A DNA stretch of 64,000 bases from Gentiana macrophylla (Eukaryota > Streptophyta > Magnoliopsida > Gentianales > Gentianaceae): NCBI GenBank assembly GCA_026214975.1, contig JAOBSW010000445.1, positions 28,312-92,311 of the forward strand, written 5' to 3'. Shown in pieces: positions 57,383 through 64,000 of this stretch; positions within the stretch are counted from its first letter, which is position 1, and the number at the start of each line of letters is the position of its first letter. Both the position numbers and the translations under genes were made by a program. The notes beneath the pieces are model-generated. The model had not been told where the DNA came from, searched no databases, and worked only from the letters and a program-made list of their open reading frames with translations.

Positions 57383-59093
57383 TGTTGGTCCTTCAAAAGG
57401 CTTTGGTTAAGTTTAGAGGGGTGAATAAACTTAACACTTAAAACTTTTGGAGTTAACAAACTCAGCAAGGTCGTGAGCTGGCCGATCGCTTCGATAGTCG
57501 ATGATCGCGATGAGTCCGCCGATCGATCGTGAGTCTGGCCGATCGTTGATATTACTGGATTTGTTGCAGCGGAATATATTCAAATTAAGCCTTATTACTT
57601 ATTGTTTAAAAGATGATACTAAGTATTAGATACTCAGTAGTGGAAGTGTGTGTAGTTCAGGTGCTAGTTTCAGTAGGTTGATGTAATCAGTATACTAAAT
57701 GCAGAAAGTAAGTAGGCAAATTTTATAGTGGTTCCAGGTGGTGTAATCCTGTCAGTCCACTCTTCTCATGTCATGTTGGAGGTAATTTACTGGAGATCTT
57801 TGAGGTTGCAGTTACAAAAATCCCTAAGCTATATGTCCTTCACCAATAACTATGGCTTCACAAACTGAACACTTGAAAGCAGTAGGATTCTTTGCTCCAA
57901 AGTATTCCTTTGGTCCTTGAAGGGTAGGATTGCCTCTTCACCAGCTCCACCACAAACAACAGTCCTTGACACCCAAAAGATGCTTCACTGTCTTCAGCAG
58001 GTTTCTTGTACAAGAAGGTTTGAATCAAGTAAATGATTCAGCTTTCAGCAGCTTGATCAGGATGAAATGATCAGCAGCTTAATGTCTTCAAGTGTGTAAA
58101 CTTGATGTAACTTGAAAGCAGGTTACACTTGAATAATATACTGGATCAGTAGCTTTAAGCTCAGTAATGTCAGCAGAGTGAATTTCTTGATAATAAACTT
58201 GATAGCTTAAGATTGATTGTTGTTTTTCATCAATTCTCATCCCTTGTATCTGAATCAGAAGCCCTTTATTTATAGTAGAGAATCCTGTGACTTATGTTTG
58301 AAATTCAAACATAGCCGTTTCAGATTCATCCCCATCATGACTTGCTTTCGTCTCAGACATAGTAATCGACGACACGGTCGATCTTCTTTTGTCGATTTTC
58401 ATCTGTCTCCCTTTGACTTGTGTCCATTGGATAAAGCTCTGAATCTTTCCAACGTCCCGTTAATCTTGACCATTGATTTGTTGACAAAATCAAGACTTGT
58501 TATCTGTCATTATCCTTGTAATCTTCCAATGTAACCTTTGATTAGATCCAAATATATATTCAGCAAGTTCCTGTGTATGTAAGTCTGCTGAAATGCTTGC
58601 CAGTTAGTTGTCTGAAGTTTGCTGTGTTTATGAAACACTTCAGCTGACTGTCTTCTTCTAACTTTTGCTTGTGAAGTTAGAGTACACCATTTTGAACATA
58701 ACTAAGTTCCAATCACCACTTAACTTATGGAACTTAGACCTTGTACACAAGGTATATGTAATCAGTTTAGGTCATCACAGACTTCCCTAAATTCTGATTC
58801 CATGTCCTTGACTTTAAATACTAAGTTTGATCCCTTAGCTTTCAATAACTGAGTTTGACCCCTCAGCCTTCAGTCCTCAGCAGGTCCCTAACTAGTCTAC
58901 TGACCTAGTTACCTTAGTGACCTAGACAGGCCTGCTGATGAAAGACAGCTGACCTTTTACAATGCTTGTTTGATCAAACCTATACAAAGATCAAACTCTA
59001 ATAAGCCTATACATTTAATCTAGACATCTTTTTGCCTTTGCTCTATAATAGCTAGTCTGGCACTCATCACTAAAACTTAAAATATGTCCAACA
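57383..59093 (-). repeat. 5' LTR of element B
   Basis: It is 1711 bp, the same length as the sister LTR at 28062-29772. A 90-bp patch (57468-57555) is densely filled with CGATCG words absent from the sister copy, and a second patch is at 58325-58410. Confidence 0.95.
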
Positions 59094-59300
59094 CGGGGAG
59101 AAATATTTTAGTTGATATCTCGTAAGTAGCCAAAACATTTGGGACTAGTTTTTTTTTCTTTTTACTCTTTTCTTGTTGTTTGAGTTTGTGCAGCTTATGA
59201 CCGAACTCATCGTGGAACGCGAGCAACCTATGCTTCAAGCTCAAGCTCCCAACCCAAACCAACATTTTGACTCTAAAATCATCGAAGATTTTCTACACCA

Positions 59301-60855
59301 ATGGTGCAAAACCAAGCACCACAAGTCCCTATTCAACAAGCTCCAAGGCAAGGCAATGAAAGAACCTTAATGGATTATGCTATGCCACATGAGGGATTTA
59401 TACATCGTCCCATTTGCTTACCTCTTATTGATGCAGATAACTTTGCAATAAAGCAACATGTATGGGATTTTTGAGAGAGCATGCACTCTTCTATGGAACT
59501 GAGACAAAGGATCCGTATCGGTTCTTAGGAAGGTTCATTGATGTTTGCGGGACGGTAAAAAGATAAATGGGGTAAGTGATGATGCACTCCAGTTGAGGAT
59601 GTACCCATTTGTGTTAAGATACGGTGCGGTTGATTGGCTTGAGTCACAAGCCCATGATTCATTACATTCTTGGGAAGATGTGATGTAGGCATTTTTGTCA
59701 AGGTACTTTACCCTTTGGAAAACTTTTGAGATAAGGGTTGCTATTGCAAAATTTCTATAACATGTGGGGGAATCATTGTATAAAACTTGGGATAGGTGAA
59801 AGGATTTTCTTAGAAAGTGCCCTCATCACGGGAATGAGTTGTGGTCTCAAGTCCAAACATTTTACAATGGTTTGAGGAAAGAAGCAAGGAAAATTATTGA
59901 TTCATCTAGTGGAAGTTCTATTATGAGCTTAACATCCCAAGTTGCTTATGCTACTATCGAGAGATGTGCCGAAAATGATAGGCAATGGTATTTAGGGAGA
60001 TCTACTCAACAAAAGCAAGTCGAGGCAAACCAACAAACAATGATGTTGGCATAAATGGAATCTATGGAGAAGGCAATCAAGGATCTTGAAATGATTCAAA
60101 TGCCACAACAAGTTTGTCCTCATTATTCGCATCAAGACCATCTAAATTTACCATTTCCACAAGCATCCCTGGGATTTCCAAATCAAATGCAACAACAAGA
60201 ACAAAAGTCCCAATGGGAAGTGGCAATAGAAATGGTAGATTTAGATGGTCTTGATGCGAGCAATAGAAATCATGGCAATGAATGTGGAGCTTTTGTAAAG
60301 AACATGGAGCAATACAAAGCCATTACGGATACTCGGTTGGCCATCATGGAAACATCATTGAAAAGTATTGAGACTGAAATTGGTCAAGTGATAAAAGTGT
60401 CAAGTATAGATCCAAAGGGTGGTTTTCCTAGTAATATGGTGAGAATTCCATGTGGAGTTAATGCGATTTTTACTCAGAGTGGAAAGGGCATGGGAAGAGA
60501 TGTAGATGAGAAAAATGAAGTCCCAAATGAAATACATGACTTTGAAAAAGAGAAATTCGGTGATGAGTTGAAGCTTGGTGGGAAAGTAAAACAAGGTCAA
60601 GCAAGCAAAGGGAAAGAAGTTGATATTGAAGATGATCGTGCCATGCCTACACTTCCCAACAATTCATGGGCCACACCTCAACCGAGCACGCCAAATGGTA
60701 AGGGAGGTATGAATACTTCTTCTCTTAAGTATTTTGATTTGAGTAAACTCCCATTTCCCCTAGTGGTAAGAAGAAACCGGAAACTCTAAGTAGAAAGCAA
60801 GACAAGTTTCTTGATATTCTCCGCAAAGTTGAAATCACTATTCCCTTAGTTGATG
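59301..60855 (+). pseudogene. Element A gag, broken
   Basis: The gag frame begins at the ATG at 59301 (MVQNQAPQVPIQQAP) and soon reads YAMPHEGFIHRPICLPLI, then in successive frames DADNFAIKQHVWDF and the capsid text DPYRFLGRFIDVCG, MYPFVLRYGAVDWLESQ, RCAENDRQWYLGR. This is the usual Tat/Athila-type Gag, with the Y-A-M-P start and a helical capsid. It is interrupted by frameshifts near 59471 and 59563, a TAG at about 59686 and a TAA at 60052. The part 60055-60789 is the variable Gln/Lys-rich C-terminal portion, with no CCHC knuckle, and it shifts frame near 60760. It is non-functional as it stands. Confidence 0.85.
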
Positions 60856-60857
60856 CA

Positions 60858-61531
60858 TTGGCAAACATGCCATCCTATGTTAAATTTCTTAAGGGAATAT
60901 TGAGCAACAAAGCTAAATTGGAGAAACTTGTTTGCCTAAATGAGGAGTGTTCGGCGGTATTTCAAAACAAGATACCCCTAAAGCTTAAGGATCCCGGTAG
61001 TTTTTCGATTCCATGTACCATAGGTCCTATTAAATTTGATGGTGCTTTATGTGACCTTGGTGCAAGTGTTAACTTGATGTCATTGAAAACCTATAAGAAA
61101 CTTGGGTCAGGTACTCTTGTATCGACTAGGATGACACTCCAAATGACGGATAGGTCGTATGCAGTTACCCGATGGGGATAGTGGAGGATGTTTTAGTGAA
61201 GGTGGGAAAATTTGTGATCCTGGTTGATTTTGTTGTGCTTGAAATAGAAGAGGATGTGAAAAAGCCCTTACTTATAGGAAGACCATTCTTAGCCACATGG
61301 AGAGCCCTTCTAGATGTTCAAAAAGGTGAAATCACTTTGAGATTGAATGAAGAGAGTGAAACGTTCAAGGTCTATGAACACATCAAGAATCCTTATGATG
61401 ACCACCAAGAAAGTTATAGGATTGATTCAGGGGATTTACCAGTTGTAGACCACTCTGATCGGCCTGTGTTCAAAAAGGAGATTGAAAATGCATGTTGGAG
61501 GAATAGTCCGGTTGTAGATAAGAAAGGATAG
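60858..61531 (+). pseudogene. Element A aspartic protease, frameshifted
   Basis: The frame contains MPSYVKFLKGILSNKAKL, then the catalytic CDLGASVNLM (codons 61050-61079), the DLGAS form typical of Tat/Athila proteases, with the catalytic Asp intact at 61053-61055. A shift near 61170 moves to another frame that continues IVEDVLVKVGKF and LLIGRPFLATWRALLDVQKG, the usual second half with the (I/L)LGRPFLAT motif. The frame ends at 61531 without any RT, which normally follows. I therefore read it as a gag-protease element with RT and integrase deleted. Confidence 0.88.
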
Positions 61532-62775
61532 TGAGAGTTTAGTTTTGTGTGAGCGTTGGGCATCATAGCGATGCAAAGAGGCGTTTAATCCACCTGTCAA
61601 CCGTATAACTTCCACCCGTGGTTGCTTTCGAGCTCCACTTCTACCGTATAATTTCCATCTTTGTGTCAATCGTATAATTCTTAGTCGGCACCGTATAAGT
61701 CATTACGTCGAGCTAACGACGTTAAACAAAAGCGCTTCCGGGAGGCAACCCATTGTTTTAGTTTCATTGTTGAGTCTCATAGAGTTGAGGTGTACACTCT
61801 GCCCATTGGTGTTCTTTGGGTGCTTTTGATTTGGAGTTTCAGGACGTTGCTCTAGTTGAATGGATGCTTTGGCACTTTTTCCCTTTATGCATATGGATGC
61901 TAGCTTCTATTTATACTTTGCAGACTGATTTCATCTTTTGATTATCTTTGTGAGCTTACTTGATTACTATTGTCATTGTTATAGCATCCATCGTCGCATT
62001 TTGGGATTGCATGTGAAATTTTCATTTATATATATCGCTTGTGCTAAGCTACATGTATGGGTAATTCCCTATTTCGTAGCTTGTTTTTGTGGCTTTCTTT
62101 GATTTATGCATAGGTGATCTTTGGACCATGCAAAAAGAGAGTAAATCATGTCTTTCTTGCTTACAGTTGAGCCAATCTTGCACCATATTCCGGTTTCTCC
62201 ATTTCACTAAAATGCAAGCTAAGTCCTCTTTCTTTCACTCGATTTACACTGAGGACAATGTCAACTTTTAAGTGGGGGGTGGTAGACTTAGCTTTGCATT
62301 TTTGTGTGTGTTATGAGTGTGATTTTATTTACTATGCATGAATGGTGTGTTGTGCCTTAACAATTGGTCCTTTTGGAGCAAATTTTGGTGAACTTTTAAA
62401 AATTCGTGACTTGTGTATTGAGTAGATACAATGATGAATAATTTTGAAAAATGTAACTAAAAGATGGCCATTAACATGCATAGGCACGAGTTTGTGATTT
62501 AACTATGGAATAGGACATTTCACGTATAGTTTCGACTCATGAACCCTGACTCTTAGTAAAAGATTATGGTAGCTATAAAGAAGGTCCGGCTAGCTAGAAC
62601 TTATATCATTAACTTTCGAGACGAAATAGAAGGGTTACTTAGAGATAGGCACAGGATGAAGGTCATGGCGCTTCTTTGACCCGCTAGAGCCAAATAGCCA
62701 ACCCGGAACGTTTTATCCTTAGTCTCCCCGCCTAAGCCTTTCTTAGGATGGTGAGACCCCATCCAAAAACGTTAG
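61532..62775 (+). other. 3' non-coding region of element A
   Basis: No gene is seen. Conserved block 1 (GTCGAGCTAACGACGTTAAAC...GGAGGCAACCCA) is at 61707-61752. Block 2 ('cactgaggacaatg', TTAAGTGGGGGGTGG, 'gacttagctt') is at 62245-62302. Block 3 ('gagacgaaatagaagg', 'gagccaaatagcc') is at 62619-62702. All three occur in the same order in element G. F is inserted at 62776. Confidence 0.7.
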
Positions 62776-64000
62776 TGTTGGTCCCTTGGAAAGGCTAACA
62801 CAAGTTTAGAGGGGGGTGAATAAACTTGTCCCTAAAACTGGAATTAAAACAAATTAAAGTTCAATTAAAACTTGTGTGGAGTTGAGCTGACTAAGCTGAG
62901 TTCAAGTCAAACTGACTTAAGCTTAAAACTGAGTCAACCGGCAGCGGATATAATTCTAGCCTTTTTCTTGATCTTGTTATTCTATGTGAAAGCTGAGTGT
63001 GTTAAACTGAATTCTGAAGAATGTCAGTTTGTGAACTGTGAGATGTATAACAATCAATTATCAAAATGCTGTAGATAAATGCGGAGTAAGTAAATAAGTG
63101 CGTAAAGTAAATAAGTCAAATATTATAGAGGTTCCAGGTGGTGTAATCATGTACGTCCTCTCTTCCCCTATGGTGCGGAGGAAAATTCCACTAGAACTTC
63201 TTGAGGTGAACTGTTACAAAAAGTCCTAAACAATAGTCCTTGGATAATCCCTAGCTTCACTATCTAAAGAGTTGTAGAACATGTAGAATTGCTGCTCTTC
63301 AATTGCTTGAACACTGGTCCTTGAAGGGTTACGTATGCCTCTTCACACCTACCACCACAAACACAGTCTACCTAATCGCTTGTAACAATTGTCATTGGCG
63401 AAACCTTCCCGGTTTGCTTCACAGTCTAAACCTTTGATGTAGAATCAAAGTTGGGTTGAGAATCAATAAATTGATTCTTGTTTGTGGTTCTTCAAAGTGT
63501 ATGAATCTGGATAAATTATGTGTAGCTTGAACACTTGAAGAAATTCTAGATGTTATCTTGTTGTAGCACTGAGATGATAGCAATTCGAATAAAAAGACTA
63601 ATGCACAAATATGCTTGTAAATCTGTTAAATCTTCGTCTTGTTATCTTTTTAATCCTTGGTGCAAAGTCCTCTATTTATAGTGTGAAATCCAATGTTCAT
63701 ATGGCTTGAATTCGAATTGTATCAACGTATCTCTTGTAACGGCTATATTTTCTGACCGTTCTGATGTGTCAGTAATTCATCCAATAAAATCGCTTCCTTT
63801 TAAAATGTACTATCAGTTTGTTGGATGGCTGACATGTAAAACTGAGTTTCCTGATCAGTTTTATACTGAGTTTATCAGTTGTCAGTTTCTTGACTGACTT
63901 GGAGCATTAACTGAGATTTTTACTCTTCTTTAAATATCAGTACTCCAGTTTACATATGATTATAATTGACTTAATCAGAGTACACCATAAGCAAATATCT
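62776..64000 (-). mobile_element. Element F: C-family LTR, cut by window edge
   Basis: TGTTGGTCCCTTGGAAAGGC starts at 62776. The sequence is collinear with the C LTR up to the window end (about 1225 of 1800 bp), including the 'ggtggtgtaatc' block and a minus-strand TATA box CTATAAATAG at about 63669. The preceding bases GTTAG would be one TSD copy. Whether it is a solo LTR or a whole element cannot be seen. Confidence 0.88.

Larger units (their letters stand above)
28062..59093 (-). mobile_element. Element B: SIRE/Maximus-like Ty1/copia element with a long extra ORF
   Basis: It has two LTRs of 1711 bp each, the TSD CGGGG, an initiator-tRNA-Met PBS at the right and a strong purine tract at the left. 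Without element D and its TSD copy it is about 14.0 kb, much longer than ordinary copia elements. The order on the minus strand is gag with two zinc knuckles, protease, integrase, RT, RNase H, then an extra frame of about 1450 codons. All coding parts have stops or frameshifts. Assignment to SIRE/Maximus rests on RT text ([20 protein letters not shown]) and on the extra ORF. Confidence 0.93.
16991..62775 (+). mobile_element. Element A: gypsy-type element encoding only gag-protease, heavily interrupted
   Basis: The order on the plus strand is LTR, tRNA-Asp PBS (28045-28061), short leader, broken gag, broken protease, and non-coding 3' region. The LTR is split by E and the PBS is separated from the leader by B. 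The 3' region is entered by F, and the 3' LTR lies beyond the window. No RT, RNase H or integrase follows the protease before the 3' non-coding region, so the element is non-autonomous, comparable with gag-only (TR-GAG-type) elements. The CDLGAS protease motif and tRNA-Asp priming suggest the Tat/Athila side of Ty3/gypsy. Confidence 0.8.

Overview
The window is plant nuclear heterochromatin made almost entirely of nested LTR retrotransposons. I see no convincing host gene, rRNA gene, tRNA gene or CRISPR array. A plant (probably eudicot) is suggested by AT-rich DNA, LTRs of 1.7-2 kb with TG...CA ends and 5-bp target-site duplications (TSDs), primer binding sites matching plant tRNA-Asp (TGGCGCCGTTGCCGGGGA type) or initiator tRNA-Met (TGGTATC... 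type), copia and gypsy proteins with plant-type motifs, and a hAT-type MITE. The species cannot be named from this sequence.

Layout. 1-3753: decayed LTR debris. 3754-16932: a minus-strand non-coding element ('L') with one recognisable LTR (3754-5607, carrying a MITE) and a tRNA-Asp PBS at 16914-16931. L is split by element 'G' (7284-16413, TSD ATTGA), a non-coding tRNA-Asp-primed element whose 5' LTR holds a foreign solo LTR (8753-10696, TSD AGTAT). 16991 to beyond 62775: element 'A', a plus-strand gypsy-type element encoding only a broken gag and protease (59301-61531). Its 5' LTR is split by copia element 'E' (17629-26954, TSD CCAAC). Its PBS is split from its body by 'B' (28062-59093, TSD CGGGG), a SIRE/Maximus-like copia element on the minus strand. 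B carries a very long extra reading frame after pol, and that frame is split by copia element 'D' (32021-49035, TSD CCCTG). D holds a solo LTR of the E family (43352-45318) in its leader and element 'C' (35111-40430, TSD CATAT) in its reverse transcriptase. Element 'F' (62776 to the window edge) is another C-family LTR inside A.

Nesting is therefore four deep (A > B > D > C). All coding regions are interrupted by stops and frameshifts, so no element here looks autonomous as assembled. The most interesting points are: C keeps only the extra ORF of the SIRE-like family and no gag-pol; a purine-rich, polypurine-tract-like motif inside that ORF is shared by B and C; nine consecutive short palindromes lie in the leader of E; short palindromic repeats lie upstream of the TATA box in unrelated LTR families; non-coding 3' blocks are conserved between elements A, G and L; and sister LTRs differ in patches by recurrent CTG/CAG to CG-type replacements that may be a sequencing artefact of methylated DNA.
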